The position numbers and the translations under genes are program-made. This document shows, piece after piece, positions 32,060 to 41,863 of a stretch of DNA of 64,000 bases. This DNA is from UBA2396 sp038042175 (lineage in GTDB: Bacteria > Planctomycetota > Phycisphaerae > Phycisphaerales > UBA1924). The stretch covers positions 1 through 64,000 of the forward strand of contig CAYHQQ010000014.1 of NCBI GenBank assembly GCA_964358855.1, given 5' to 3'. The notes below the pieces were generated by a model, which had not been told where the DNA came from, did no database searches, and saw nothing but the letters and a program-made list of their open reading frames with translations. Each line of letters begins with the position of its first letter. Position 1 is the stretch's first letter.

Positions 32060-32281
32060 ATGATCCGCAAGCCCAGTCCAAAGCGAAAGTCGCAGAGCCA
32101 TTCCCCGGACCCAATCGTGGCCGAAGTGCGGAAAGTGCGCGACGCTTTCGCGCGACGGCAGGATTATGACGTCGACAGGATCATCACGGCAATCCATGCG
32201 GAAATCGAGGACAAGGCAGCCGCGCAGGGCACGCGGCGAAGCTCCAAGAAGGTCGCCAAACGCGGACGACCAGCCGCGTGA
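32060..32281 (+). CDS. Small unknown protein
   Basis: 73 aa, basic. The core DPIVAEVRKVRDAFARRQDYDVDRIITAIHAEI resembles small antitoxin-like or orphan proteins common in planctomycetes and cyanobacteria that share the D-P-I-V-x-E-V-R-x-x-R motif; no partner toxin is visible. The tail is Lys/Arg/Ser-rich (RRSSKKVAKRGRPAA), which could contact nucleic acid. GGAG at 32050-32053 supports the ATG. Its stop codon overlaps a GTG in the frame of the rhamnosidase gene. Function unknown. Confidence 0.6.
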   Translation: MIRKPSPKRKSQSHSPDPIVAEVRKVRDAFARRQDYDVDRIITAIHAEIEDKAAAQGTRRSSKKVAKRGRPAA

Positions 32282-32310
32282 TCATTCTCCCATGTCGTTC
32301 GCGAACAACC

Positions 32311-35190
32311 ATGCTGCACATCCTCATGCAACGACCTCTACATCTTTCGCGGCTCCTTCTTGCTCTTTCTGCTGTCATCGCCGTCGGATGCGCCGAATCT
32401 CCAGGCGGTGAATCTGTCGACCGAACCTCCCCATTCACCGGCGCACTCACCATTTCGCGGCTCACCTGTGAGCTTCAGTCCACTCCTCTCGCCATCGACT
32501 CCCCCGCTCCCCGGCTCAGCTGGGTCCTCACCTCCAACGAGCGTGCTCAGCACCAGACCGCCTATCACGTGCTCGTCGCCGCCTCGCCCCAGACACTGGC
32601 AGAGAATCGAGGTGATCTCTGGGATAGTGGCAAGGTCACAAGCGTCCAGAGTCTCAACGTCGAATACGCCGGGCGCCCGCTGATCTCCGGCCAGGCCTGC
32701 TACTGGAAAGTCCGGGTGTGGGATCTGGCAGGCCAACCAACCGGTTGGAGCCCGCGCACCACGTGGGAGGTCGCGCTTCTCAAGAGCAGCGACTGGGCCG
32801 CCGCGTGGCTCAACGATGGCAAGACCAATCCGTCCACCGAGGCAAACGTCTTCACGCCCGACCCTGCCCCGCTGTTTCGCAAGGAGTTCTCCCTCGCCAA
32901 GCCGATCAAGCGTGCCCGCCTGCACATCAGTGGCTTGGGGTACTACGAAGCAAGCCTCAACGGGCGGCGCGTGGGCGATCACGTGCTCGATCCGGGCTGG
33001 ACCGCCTACGACCATCGCGTGCTCTACAGCACGTACGACGTGACCGACCAGGTTCGCTCGGGCGCCAACTGCATCGGCGTCACCCTTGGCAACGGGTGGT
33101 ACAACCCGCTCCCGCTGAGGATGTGGGGACGCCTCGACCTTCGCGAGAGCCTGCCCGTCGGCCGCCCGCGATTCATCGCGCGACTGAGCCTCGACTACGC
33201 CGACGGCACTTCTGAGGTTGTCGTTTCCGATCAGTCTTGGAAGGTCGGCGATGGGCCGATCCGTTTCAACAACATCTACCTGGGCGAGATCTACGATGCG
33301 CGGCTCGAACGGGCGGGATGGGACTCGCCGGGCTTTGACGACTCCTCGTGGCGCAAGTCCGCCATCGCCACCGAGCCCGTCGGCCCGCTGCAGCCTCAGG
33401 CCCAGCCGCCTATCCGCATCACCGAGCACATCCCCACGCTGCGAGTCACCGAACCCAAGCCCGGTGTCTTCATCTACGACATGGGGCAGAACTTCTCTGG
33501 TTGGGCGACGCTTCGAATCGAGAAGCCGCTGCTTGCACCCGGCACCACGATCAACCTGCGCTACGGCGAGCTCCTCAACGCCGACGGCACACTCAACCCC
33601 ATGACGAGCGTCGCCGGACAGATCAAAGGAACCCGAAAGAACGCGGCCGGCGCCGACGAGAGCGTCGGGGGCCCCGGTGCTCCGCCCATCGCCTGGCAGC
33701 GTGACACGTACATCACCCGCGGCACGCCGTCGACCGACGACGGCACGGAGATCTGGACGCCGCGGTTCACCTTCCACGCCTTTCGATACGTCGAGGTCAC
33801 GGGGCTTCCGGCGGGCAGCCACGCGGGGCGCGTCAGCATCACAGGCCTTCGCCTCAACTCCGACGTCGCCGATGCGGGCACGTTCGAGTGCTCGAATGAG
33901 CTCTTCAATCAGATCCAGCTGATGTGCCGCCGCACGTTCCTCGCCAACATCTTCGGCGTGCAATCCGACTGCCCCCACCGCGAACGCTTTGGCTACGGCG
34001 GCGACATCAACGCCACCAGCGAGGCGTTCACGCTCAACTTCGACATGTCGGGGTTCTACGCGAAGGCGGCCCGGGATTTTGCGGATGCCGCACGCCCCGA
34101 TGGCCTCTTCACCGACACAGCCCCTTTCGTCGGCATCCAATACTGCGGCGTGGGCTGGGCGATGGCCCACCCGCTGCTGCTCACGCAGCTCCGCCGCGAG
34201 TATGGCGACGAGCGTCTCATGGCCGAGCAATACGACGCGTCGCGCAAGTGGCTCCTCAAAGTCGCCCACGACTACCCCGGCGGCCTCATCACCGATGGCC
34301 TCAGCGACCACGAGACGCTCGAAGAGTCGCCGGTCCCCCAGATGGTGACGCCCCTGTGGGTGCAGAGCACCGAGATGCTCGGCGCGATGGCCCGCGTGCT
34401 GCACAAGGATCAGGACGCGGCGGAGTTTGACGCTCTCGCCCTGGCCGCTCGCGCGGCCTATTCGAAGGCCTTCCCCCCCACCACCGCCAAATCGACGCAA
34501 GCCAGCCTCGCTTTCGCGCTCTACTCGGGGCTGGTGCCCCAAAGGGATCGCGGCGCCGTCATTGACGCCCTCATCGCCAACCTCCAGGGCAAGCGGCAGG
34601 GGCACCTCACCACCGGCATCCTGGGCACCAAGTACATGCTCGATGAGCTTTCGCGAGCGGGCCACGCCGACGTGGCGTACGCGCTCGTGAACCGTCGCGA
34701 TTTCCCCGGCTGGGGCTGGATGCTCGAGAACGGCGCGACGACCTTGTGGGAACACTGGGAACTCTCCGACAACACCTACTCGCACAGCCACCCGATGTTC
34801 GGCTCGGTGAGCCAGTGGTTTTTCAACTGGCTGGGCGGGATTCAGCCGGCGAGGGACGCGGTGGGGTACGACGCGATTGTGATCAGGCCGCAGATGGTGA
34901 AGGGGCTGGATTGGGTGCGGTCGAGCCATCGGACGGTGCGCGGGATGATCGTGAGCAACTGGAAGCGCGAGCAAGCCGGCGTGCGGATGGAGATCGAGAT
35001 CCCAGTCGGATGCACGGCCCTGGTTCATGTTCCTGCAGAGCGCCCGGAGCAAGTCAGCGAGGGCGGTGTCGCGCTGCTTCCTTCCGCGAGGGTGGCGGGG
35101 GTTGCGTTCGAGCGGTACGAAGGACCCACGCCCCGCACGCTCGTGTATCGGGTCGCCTCGGGGCGGTACTCGTTCGTCGTGAAGCCCTGA
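32311..35190 (+). CDS. GH78 alpha-L-rhamnosidase lipoprotein
   Basis: About 959 aa; hydrolyses terminal alpha-L-rhamnose from polysaccharides or glycosides, probably tethered outside the cytoplasmic membrane. Signal peptide with lipobox (LALSAVIAVGC, Cys ~27). Then the usual GH78 order: N-terminal beta domains (SPAPRLSWVL, CYWKVRVWD; FRKEFSL...SGLGYYEASLNGRRVGD), and an (alpha/alpha)6 catalytic domain ~500-850 with DCPHRERFGYGGD (acidic residues of the active site) and WGWMLENGATTLWEHWE. A C-terminal beta-sandwich follows (YRVASGRYSFVVKP end). Start uncertain: ATG 32311 or 32326; the GTG at 32278 overlapping the previous gene is less likely. Length is typical for the family. Confidence 0.9.
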   Translation: MLHILMQRPLHLSRLLLALSAVIAVGCAESPGGESVDRTSPFTGALTISRLTCELQSTPLAIDSPAPRLSWVLTSNERAQHQTAYHVLVAASPQTLAENRGDLWDSGKVTSVQSLNVEYAGRPLISGQACYWKVRVWDLAGQPTGWSPRTTWEVALLKSSDWAAAWLNDGKTNPSTEANVFTPDPAPLFRKEFSLAKPIKRARLHISGLGYYEASLNGRRVGDHVLDPGWTAYDHRVLYSTYDVTDQVRSGANCIGVTLGNGWYNPLPLRMWGRLDLRESLPVGRPRFIARLSLDYADGTSEVVVSDQSWKVGDGPIRFNNIYLGEIYDARLERAGWDSPGFDDSSWRKSAIATEPVGPLQPQAQPPIRITEHIPTLRVTEPKPGVFIYDMGQNFSGWATLRIEKPLLAPGTTINLRYGELLNADGTLNPMTSVAGQIKGTRKNAAGADESVGGPGAPPIAWQRDTYITRGTPSTDDGTEIWTPRFTFHAFRYVEVTGLPAGSHAGRVSITGLRLNSDVADAGTFECSNELFNQIQLMCRRTFLANIFGVQSDCPHRERFGYGGDINATSEAFTLNFDMSGFYAKAARDFADAARPDGLFTDTAPFVGIQYCGVGWAMAHPLLLTQLRREYGDERLMAEQYDASRKWLLKVAHDYPGGLITDGLSDHETLEESPVPQMVTPLWVQSTEMLGAMARVLHKDQDAAEFDALALAARAAYSKAFPPTTAKSTQASLAFALYSGLVPQRDRGAVIDALIANLQGKRQGHLTTGILGTKYMLDELSRAGHADVAYALVNRRDFPGWGWMLENGATTLWEHWELSDNTYSHSHPMFGSVSQWFFNWLGGIQPARDAVGYDAIVIRPQMVKGLDWVRSSHRTVRGMIVSNWKREQAGVRMEIEIPVGCTALVHVPAERPEQVSEGGVALLPSARVAGVAFERYEGPTPRTLVYRVASGRYSFVVKP

Positions 35191-35426
35191 AGCCTTCAGA
35201 GCCCGACGCGCCAGCGAGGGTGGGCGAACGGACTGAGCACATGTGCGCAAGTCCATTCGCGTCAGTCCACCGCATCTCGCCCCAGCCGGTCGATTGAATC
35301 GAATGCACGATCACGTCGCGGACCCTCGCGCAATTCTCGCACGCACCAATAACCAGACTTCCAAAATCTCACGCCAACTCCGCCATTTCCGCGAAAGGAT
35401 TCCCTCGCTCGCGCCTTGGTATTGCA

Positions 35427-36152
35427 ATGGCCAGCGCGTCCACACTCGACCACCTCTTCAACACCTGGTGCAAGCACCTGGGCAATCCTCTGGCCATCGC
35501 CGCAGAACTCAACGTCACTCCCTCAGAACTTATCGCCCTCATCGGCACGTCCGAGTTCACTCAGCGCCGTGAAATTTGGGAAACCATCACCCTCGCGCAC
35601 CGCAACGCCATGGCTCTGCACCACCAACGGGCCGCCTCCGAAAGGCTTCACGAAGCTCTCGACGCCAGGACCGACCCCATCGAAACACGCCGCACCGCCA
35701 CGGTTCTCATGCGTCTCTGCAACAGCATCCTCTCCCCGTCAACGCCCCGCGCCGTCACGCCCCGAACCAGCGCTCCTCCCGTTGCCGCGGCTCCGCGGTT
35801 GAACGGCCATGATTGCAGTTCCGCATCTCACACAAACGATCCCCACTCTGGTGCCCCCACTCCGGACCCGTCGCCCCAGCCTTCCACTCCCGCCACACAA
35901 CCCATCGCCTCCACATCCCCTCAACCCTTCACCACGCCGAGTCCCCAGCCCGACCCCGCTTCCTTCCCCCTTCCTGGCTTCAGACCCATCTTCGACCAGA
36001 TCCTCGAAAACCCCGCCCTCGCCCTCGAACTCTCCACGATCGCAAAGCAGCGAACGAACCCAACGGGAATCGTCGCCAAACTCGCCGCCCTCACCGCCGC
36101 CGCCGGCACCTGCCAACCCCCCGCCCCCGTGGCACGGGCTTCCAGCCCGTGA
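35427..36152 (+). CDS. Unknown protein with HTH-like N-terminus and Pro-rich tail
   Basis: 241 aa, not recognised. Residues ~8-45 (FNTWCKHLGNPLAIAAELNV then TPSELIALIG) look like a helix-turn-helix of the kind seen in small terminase or resolvase-like proteins. Residues ~45-105 are helical. Residues ~108-195 are a low-complexity Pro/Ser/Thr region, followed by a short helical end. The final codons are supplied by a REP-like palindrome (36129-36151), so the C-terminus may have been rewritten by repeat insertion. The interval 35191-35426 before it shows only an imperfect dyad around GCACATGTGC (35237-35246). Confidence 0.55.
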   Translation: MASASTLDHLFNTWCKHLGNPLAIAAELNVTPSELIALIGTSEFTQRREIWETITLAHRNAMALHHQRAASERLHEALDARTDPIETRRTATVLMRLCNSILSPSTPRAVTPRTSAPPVAAAPRLNGHDCSSASHTNDPHSGAPTPDPSPQPSTPATQPIASTSPQPFTTPSPQPDPASFPLPGFRPIFDQILENPALALELSTIAKQRTNPTGIVAKLAALTAAAGTCQPPAPVARASSP

Positions 36153-36208
36153 TTCCCGTGGCATGGGCATTCTGCCCATGTCTTCGTGGCACGCGCTTCC
36201 AGCCCGTG
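36129..36208. repeat. Array of three REP-like palindromes
   Basis: Three units of ~29 bp, each GTGGCA(C/T)-G-stem-loop: 36133-36151 (8-bp stem, TCC loop), 36162-36180 (8-bp stem CATGGGCA, TTC loop), 36190-36208 (one stem mismatch, TCC loop). The core GGCACGGGCTTCCAGCCCGT is a palindrome I know as widespread in planctomycete genomes. It begins inside the end of the preceding gene. The rest of 36153-36342 shows nothing else. Confidence 0.8.
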
Positions 36209-36342
36209 ATCTCAGTGACCGATTGTCCCGGCGACAAGACTTAACCGGTGTCGTTGGGCGCCGCATGATCGCGGGAAAGTTACACGCGCGGTTGTCGTGC
36301 GCCCTCCCTAGCTTGCGCGTCGGGCTCTGATGCGTCGGGCTC

Positions 36343-39300
36343 TCAATGAAAGTCCCGCGACATCCCGCCAATCGGCGGCCCATCAAGATTCAGAGTCCTG
36401 ATGCTGGCGGCCATCACGTGGACGACGGCGCCCTGGCGTTCGACTGTGCCGGTGCAGAGAATGGCGGTGCTGTGGCGGGCGGCCTTGCGGAAGCGTTCGT
36501 AGATGCGGGGGCGGACGATGAGGTTGGCGACACCGGTTTCGTCTTCGAGGGTCATGAAGACGATGCCCGAGGCCGTGCCGGGGCGCTGGCGGACCAGGAC
36601 CAGGCCGCCCACGGTGTGGCGTGAGCCGGCGGGGGTGCGGGCGGGGTCTGAGAGATGGGCGTTGAGTGTGACGCGCTGGGCGTCGAGCGTGTCGCGGCAG
36701 AAAGACACCGGATGGGCCTTGAGCGAGAGCCCCACGGCGTTGTAATCGGTTGAGACCTCGCGGATGCCAGAAAGCACCGGAAGGCGGACGAGTTCGGGCG
36801 AGTCGATCTCCACCCCCACACCAACCTTCACACCTTCATTCGCGTGCTCAAACAGTGGCATCGGTTCGTCGTTGAGCGCGTGCAGAGCCCAGAGCGCTCG
36901 CTGACGCGAAAGGCCCATCGAACCAAAGGCGTCGGCCTCGGCCAGGCGCCGGAGGGAGGAAACGCTCACGGCGCTTTGACGCCAGAGGCGATCGATGCTG
37001 CGAAAGTGGCCGCGGCGTGCGATGGTTTGCACGATGCTCTGGGCGTCGTTCTCGGCGAGGCCGCGGACGAGTCGCATGCCAAGGCGGATCGCGAGTCCCC
37101 CACCACTCTTCACAGGCTCGAGCGTGCAATCCCAGCGGCTGTGGTTGACGTCGACGGGGCGGATTTCGACGCCGTGGGTTTGGGCGTCGCGGATGATCTG
37201 CGCGGGTTGATAGAAGCCCATGGGCTGGCTGTTGATCAGGGCGGCCGCAAACGCCGCAGGCTTGTGACGCTTGAGCCAGCAGGAGCAGTAGACGAGGAGG
37301 GCGAAGCTGGCAGCGTGGGATTCTGGGAAGCCGTAGCCGGAGAAGCCGCTGATCTGCTGGAAGACCTGTGCGGCGAACTCGGGTGAGTGCCCGCGGAGGA
37401 GCATGCCGTCGATGAGCTTGCGTTCAAAGGCGCGGATGGCGGCGCCGCTGCGCTTCCACGAGGCCATGGCGCGGCGGAGCTGATCGGCCTCGCCGGGTGT
37501 GAACCCCGCGGCGACGACGGCCAGCGACATCGCCTGCTCCTGGAAGAGCGGGATGCCGAGGGTGCGCGAGAGGACGCGCTCGATCTCGGGCGAGGGGTAG
37601 TGGACGGACTCCAGGCCTTGGCGGCGGCGGATGAAGGGGTGGACCATCTTGCCCTGGATCGGCCCGGGGCGCACGATCGCGACCTCGATCACCAGGTCGT
37701 AGTAGCAGCGCGGGCGCAGTCGCGGGAGCATCGACATCTGGGCCCGCGATTCGATCTGGAAGACGCCCACGGTGTCGGCCTGGCAGATCATGTCGTAGGT
37801 CGCGGGGTCCTCGGCGGGGACGGTTGCGAGGGTGAGGTGCTCGCCTTGAGAGCTTTCGATGAGTTCGAAGGTCTTGCGGATGCACGAGAGCATGCCCAGG
37901 CCCAGCACATCGACCTTGAGCATGCCCATTGCTTCGATGTCGTCCTTGTCCCACTCGATGACGGTGCGATCGGCCATGGCGGCGTTCTCGATGGGGACGA
38001 GCTCGCTGAGGGGCGTTCGCGTGATGACGAATCCCCCCACGTGCTGGGAGAGGTGGCGCGGGAAGCCCATGAGCTCGCGCGAGAGGGCGATGACTTTGGC
38101 CAGGTGCGGGTCCTTGGGGTTGAGGCCAAGGGCGCGCAGGCGTTTGTCGTCGCCGGGCGTGTCGGTCCACCACTCGATGTCCTTGGCCAAAGCGCCCACG
38201 GCATCGAGCGAGAGGCCCATCGCCTTGCCCACGTCGCGCACGGCACTGCGGCCGCGGTAGCTGATGACCTCGGCGGTGAGGGCGGCCCGGTCGCGCCCGT
38301 ATTTTTCGTAGAGGTGCTGGATGACTTCTTCGCGGCGCTCGTGCTCGAAGTCGATGTCGATGTCGGGGGGCTCGTCGCGTTCTTTGCTGATGAAGCGTTC
38401 GAAGAGCATGCTGACGCGGGCGGGATCGACGGCGGTGACGCCCAGGCAGTAGCAGACGGCGGAGTTGGCGGCGGCGCCACGGCCCTGGCAGAGGATGCCG
38501 CGGGAGACGGCGAAGTCGACGATCTCGTGAACGGTAAGGAAGTAGGGGGCGTACTTGAGGTCGTCGATGAGGGCGAGTTCGTGATTGATCTGGGCGGTGA
38601 CGGAGGCGGGGACGCCCTGGGGATAGCGGCGGGCGGCGCCGGCGAGGGTGAGGGCGGTGAGGTGGCCCATGGGCGTGCACCCCGCGGGCACAACCTCGTC
38701 GGGATACTCGTAGCGGAGCTGGTCGAGGTTGAAACCCTTGGCGCGGCCCGCGATCTCGATCGTGCGAGTGATGGCGGCGGGGTGGCCCGCGAACAGTCGG
38801 GCCATCTCGTGGGCAGGCTTGAGATGCCGCTCGGCGTTGGCGGTGAGTTTGAAACCGGCCTGGGCGATCGTGCACCCGTGGCGGACGCAGGTCAAAACGT
38901 CCTGAAGGAGCCGGCGCTCGGGCGTGTGAGCGTGGACGTCGTTGGTGGCGACGAGCGGGACTCGAGACTCCTTGGCGAGCCGGGCGAGCGTCACGATGCG
39001 GGCCTCGTCGTGCTGCTGGTAAAGTCGCGAGGCGGCCAGGGAAAGGCGATCATCGTCGAAGACGCCCTGGAGTTCGCGAAGGTGCTGGGCGAAGTCCGAG
39101 TCGATCGTGCCTGGGGCGACAGCCACCGCGAGCAGACCTTGGGCGTGCTCGAAGAGATCGGCAAGCGTGAGGTGACACTCCCCCTTGGTCGCCCGGCGCT
39201 TACCCAGCGTGAGCATGCGGCACAGCCCCGCGTACGACGCGCGATCCGTGGGGTAGACGAGCACCAAGAGCCCCTGAGGCTCCGTGAACGCGAGCCGGCA

Positions 39301-39606
39301 GCCGACGATGTACTGGATGCCGGTGCGTTTGGCGGCCACATGTGCCCGGACGATCCCCGCGAGCGTGTTGGTGTCGGTGACGGCGATGGCGACGTGCCCG
39401 AGTTCGGCGGCGCGGATGGCGAGTTCGTCGGGGTGGCTTGCGCCGGTGAGGAAGGTGAAGTTGCTGGTGGTCTGAAGTTCGGCATATTCCTCCCCCGCGC
39501 CCGCAGGGGAGGCGTCACGAGTCCGTGGAGGCAAAGTGACGGAGGGGGTGAGTGTCGTTTGGTGCGACGGGTGCGCCTTGGGCTTTGGATTGGGTTCTTC
39601 CGGCAT
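36343..39606 (-). CDS. dnaE2: Error-prone DNA polymerase III alpha subunit DnaE2 (ImuC)
   Basis: 1087 aa; the polymerase of the SOS mutasome, copying past lesions with ImuB. N-terminal PHP domain (~25-290: YAELQTTSNFTFLTGASHPD, ELGHVAIAVTDTNTLAG). The C-family polymerase core follows with the catalytic PPDIDIDFEHERR (~412) and a second acidic motif LKVDVLGLGML; then a fingers region (ESRAQMSMLPRLRPRCYYDL), helix-hairpin-helix and OB-fold (TVGGLVLVRQRPGTASGIVF). Length fits DnaE2 rather than replicative DnaE1. Its ATG directly follows the imuB stop (TGAATG), with GGGGAG in the imuB end as ribosome site. A ~30-residue polar N-terminal extension is present. Confidence 0.95.
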   Translation of the reverse strand: MPEEPNPKPKAHPSHQTTLTPSVTLPPRTRDASPAGAGEEYAELQTTSNFTFLTGASHPDELAIRAAELGHVAIAVTDTNTLAGIVRAHVAAKRTGIQYIVGCRLAFTEPQGLLVLVYPTDRASYAGLCRMLTLGKRRATKGECHLTLADLFEHAQGLLAVAVAPGTIDSDFAQHLRELQGVFDDDRLSLAASRLYQQHDEARIVTLARLAKESRVPLVATNDVHAHTPERRLLQDVLTCVRHGCTIAQAGFKLTANAERHLKPAHEMARLFAGHPAAITRTIEIAGRAKGFNLDQLRYEYPDEVVPAGCTPMGHLTALTLAGAARRYPQGVPASVTAQINHELALIDDLKYAPYFLTVHEIVDFAVSRGILCQGRGAAANSAVCYCLGVTAVDPARVSMLFERFISKERDEPPDIDIDFEHERREEVIQHLYEKYGRDRAALTAEVISYRGRSAVRDVGKAMGLSLDAVGALAKDIEWWTDTPGDDKRLRALGLNPKDPHLAKVIALSRELMGFPRHLSQHVGGFVITRTPLSELVPIENAAMADRTVIEWDKDDIEAMGMLKVDVLGLGMLSCIRKTFELIESSQGEHLTLATVPAEDPATYDMICQADTVGVFQIESRAQMSMLPRLRPRCYYDLVIEVAIVRPGPIQGKMVHPFIRRRQGLESVHYPSPEIERVLSRTLGIPLFQEQAMSLAVVAAGFTPGEADQLRRAMASWKRSGAAIRAFERKLIDGMLLRGHSPEFAAQVFQQISGFSGYGFPESHAASFALLVYCSCWLKRHKPAAFAAALINSQPMGFYQPAQIIRDAQTHGVEIRPVDVNHSRWDCTLEPVKSGGGLAIRLGMRLVRGLAENDAQSIVQTIARRGHFRSIDRLWRQSAVSVSSLRRLAEADAFGSMGLSRQRALWALHALNDEPMPLFEHANEGVKVGVGVEIDSPELVRLPVLSGIREVSTDYNAVGLSLKAHPVSFCRDTLDAQRVTLNAHLSDPARTPAGSRHTVGGLVLVRQRPGTASGIVFMTLEDETGVANLIVRPRIYERFRKAARHSTAILCTGTVERQGAVVHVMAASIRTLNLDGPPIGGMSRDFH

Positions 39607-41139
39607 TCACGCCCACTCCCCATGCAGGAACCACTCATCCGTGCGGCGACCGGGCTGGCGGAAGATCCACAGGACGCGCCCGCTCTCGGTCGTGATCTGG
39701 AAGTAGTCGCGTGGGGCTTCGACGCGGCTTGCGAGTCGCCACCATTCGGGTTCGATGCGTTCGGGGCCGCGGGATGCGATGACGCGGCCGGATTGGCCGG
39801 CACAGGCGATGGCGCCGATGGGGCCGTCGGGGACGAGGAGGGTGACGGCGATGGGCGTGGGGACGGCGTGTAACCGTGAGGGACGATCGGCGTTTGTGGT
39901 CTCTTGCGGCTGGTCGCGCCGATCAAGGTCGTCGAGTTCCATGACGGGCTCGTAGGCGAAGGCACGCTCGGGGATGTGCGATTCGACGGGGCGGAGGGAG
40001 AGCACATGTCCCACACCAAGACGCGCGTTGAGTGTGTCGACGAGTTTGCCGATCTCGGCGTTAGCGGCGATGGTGGTGTCGCCCCACTCCTGTGCTTGCT
40101 CGTGGCGGAGGCGGGCGAGGGCACCGGCGACAACGCGGACACCCTGCACGCCAAAGCCCATGTGGGCGTTCTCCAGGCGCGGGACCAGCAGCGACCAGAG
40201 GTGCCGGGCGTCGCGGGTTGCTTTGGCGGTGCGGATGCTGATGGTCAGGGGGTCGAGGTCGGAGCGGTCGAGGCGCACATCGACGCGGCGGCAGCCGCTC
40301 TCGCGCTTTTCGAGCTGGGCGGCGGTTTCGAGGAGGAGTTGGCGAGCGACGAGCATGATGGTTTCGATGCGGTCGGTGGGGCCGTCGAGTGTGCGTTCGG
40401 CCATGACGGGTTCGCGAACGCGGATGGGTGTGAGGACTTCGATGGCCTGGCCGAGGGCTTGATCGAGACGGAGCAGGACGGCGTCGCCATAGCGGTCGGC
40501 GAGGGCGGCGCGGGGGAGGAGCATGAGCTGGCCGATGGTCTCGACGCCGACGTGGTGAAGCGAGAGGATCGCTTGATCATCGAGGCGAAGGGCGGCGAGG
40601 GGGAGGTCCTGGAGCGCGGAGACGAGACCGGGCGTGTCGACGGCCATGATGCTCCGCGGCCCGAAACGCGCGAGGGCCCAGGCGGCGCCGTGGGTCGGCG
40701 CGGCGGCGATGCGGGGCTGGACGCCCAGACGCTGAATCGCCTTGGCGTAAAGGCGGACCAGACGCGTGTGCCCGCGGTAGAGGCGTTCGCAGCCGGTGGC
40801 GTCGATGAGCAGGGCGTCGGGGGGATCCATGGCGACGACGGGAACAAATCGAAGCGACCAGACGGCCAGGCGTTTCAACGCCCGGAGGTTTCGCTCGTCG
40901 TCGATGGGCTCGATGATGTTTGCGGTGGTGCGAGAGGGCGCGGGCAAGAGGGCGCGGGCGTGGGCGATGGTCATGCCGAGTTGGACGCCCGCGCGGGCGG
41001 CGCGTGGGCATGCGGCGGCGGCGACCTCGCCGCGTCGGTCGGCGCGGCTGAGGATAATGCAGGCACGCGGATCAGGACGCCGCCAGCGTCGCACGAGATC
41101 GGTCGCCCACGTCGGGAGATACAGCGACAAGCCCACCAT
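39607..41139 (-). CDS. imuB: ImuB, Y-family polymerase-like mutasome adaptor
   Basis: 510 aa. It resembles Y-family polymerases but lacks the catalytic acidic set at the N-terminus (starts MVGLSLYLPTWATDLVRR instead of a D-x-D motif), as in ImuB proteins that act as scaffold between the beta clamp and DnaE2. Palm/finger-like features: ARAGVQLGMTIAHARALLP, ALLIDATGCERLYRGH, LPLAALRLDDQAILSLHHVG. The C-terminal end DYFQITTESGRVLWIFRQP is typical of ImuB. ATG 41139 has GGAGAGG just upstream; the longer open frame lies within imuA. It overlaps imuA by 68 nt and is followed without gap by dnaE2. Confidence 0.9.
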   Translation of the reverse strand: MVGLSLYLPTWATDLVRRWRRPDPRACIILSRADRRGEVAAAACPRAARAGVQLGMTIAHARALLPAPSRTTANIIEPIDDERNLRALKRLAVWSLRFVPVVAMDPPDALLIDATGCERLYRGHTRLVRLYAKAIQRLGVQPRIAAAPTHGAAWALARFGPRSIMAVDTPGLVSALQDLPLAALRLDDQAILSLHHVGVETIGQLMLLPRAALADRYGDAVLLRLDQALGQAIEVLTPIRVREPVMAERTLDGPTDRIETIMLVARQLLLETAAQLEKRESGCRRVDVRLDRSDLDPLTISIRTAKATRDARHLWSLLVPRLENAHMGFGVQGVRVVAGALARLRHEQAQEWGDTTIAANAEIGKLVDTLNARLGVGHVLSLRPVESHIPERAFAYEPVMELDDLDRRDQPQETTNADRPSRLHAVPTPIAVTLLVPDGPIGAIACAGQSGRVIASRGPERIEPEWWRLASRVEAPRDYFQITTESGRVLWIFRQPGRRTDEWFLHGEWA

Positions 41140-41860
41140 CTTCACACCTCTCCACCGTCCACTCGTGCGAGTCCATCGCCGGCAGTCCCTTGCGGCGAAC
41201 AAGTCGAACCTTCCAACGCCCCCACCTCCTCACCCCCCCACCCCCACACCCACCCCCACTCATCTCATGCACGCACGGCGAGACAACCCAGCGTGTCGAG
41301 GCGAGGGAGATCCACGCGAGTTCTTGAGGCGGGCGGGCGAAGATGCCGATGGAGCCGCCGGCCTCGGCCGCCAGTTGGAGGCGGCGGGAGCTGGCGGTGT
41401 CGAGGCGCGAGGCGTCGGCGACGACGACGGTGCCGGGGCAGCGGAGGGCGGCGTCGATGGACCAGAGTCGCGGGCCACATTCGGGGGCGTCGATGAAGAG
41501 GGAGCGGGAGAGCGTTTGCGTTTGCGCCGCGCGCTGGATGAGCGCGTGCCCATAGGGCCACACACGGCGGCCGACCCACACGGTCCATCGCGAGCCCTCG
41601 CCGATTCCAAGTGCACGATGGGTTGCCTGTCGCGCGAGATGGACCAGAGTGAGGAGGGGAGGGGACCAATCAGCAGGAGTTGGCGACGGGGTAGTAAACC
41701 ACTCGTGGGTTTCGCCGAAGGGGAGGTGGCTCCAGCTCTTGTCTATATCTACAGGCTCGTGGGAGACCCGGCTGGCGCGGCGTTCGATGCCCTGAATCCG
41801 CTGGGAAAGGGCGTGCAGAACGCCTTGGCGGGTGCTTGGGATATCGACGGGCGATAGCAT
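41072..41860 (-). CDS. imuA: ImuA, RecA-like mutasome protein
   Basis: 262 aa, first gene of the imuA-imuB-dnaE2 operon. Features: an N-terminal helical start (HALSQRIQGIERR), GETHEWF, a RecA-fold core (WTVWVGRRVWPYGHALIQRA, SRSLFIDAP, GTVVVADASRLD, SRRLQLAAEAGGSIGIFARP) and a Gly-rich segment near 215. The nucleotide-binding Walker A is degenerate, as in many ImuA proteins, so ATP binding is doubtful. The C-terminus overlaps the imuB start. Transcription should be damage-induced through the palindrome that covers the promoter and ends 3 nt before the ATG; the message would be leaderless. Confidence 0.85.
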   Translation of the reverse strand: MLSPVDIPSTRQGVLHALSQRIQGIERRASRVSHEPVDIDKSWSHLPFGETHEWFTTPSPTPADWSPPLLTLVHLARQATHRALGIGEGSRWTVWVGRRVWPYGHALIQRAAQTQTLSRSLFIDAPECGPRLWSIDAALRCPGTVVVADASRLDTASSRRLQLAAEAGGSIGIFARPPQELAWISLASTRWVVSPCVHEMSGGGCGGGGVRRWGRWKVRLVRRKGLPAMDSHEWTVERCEDGGLVAVSPDVGDRSRATLAAS

Positions 41861-41863
41861 ACC

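Noticed and set aside
32338..35256. 972-codon open frame opposite the rhamnosidase
   Set aside because: Shadow frame; no signal peptide or motif, and the plus strand has a complete GH78 enzyme.
37387..39873. 828-codon plus-strand frame over dnaE2
   Set aside because: Antisense to a clear DnaE2; low-complexity Ala/Gly/Asp composition.
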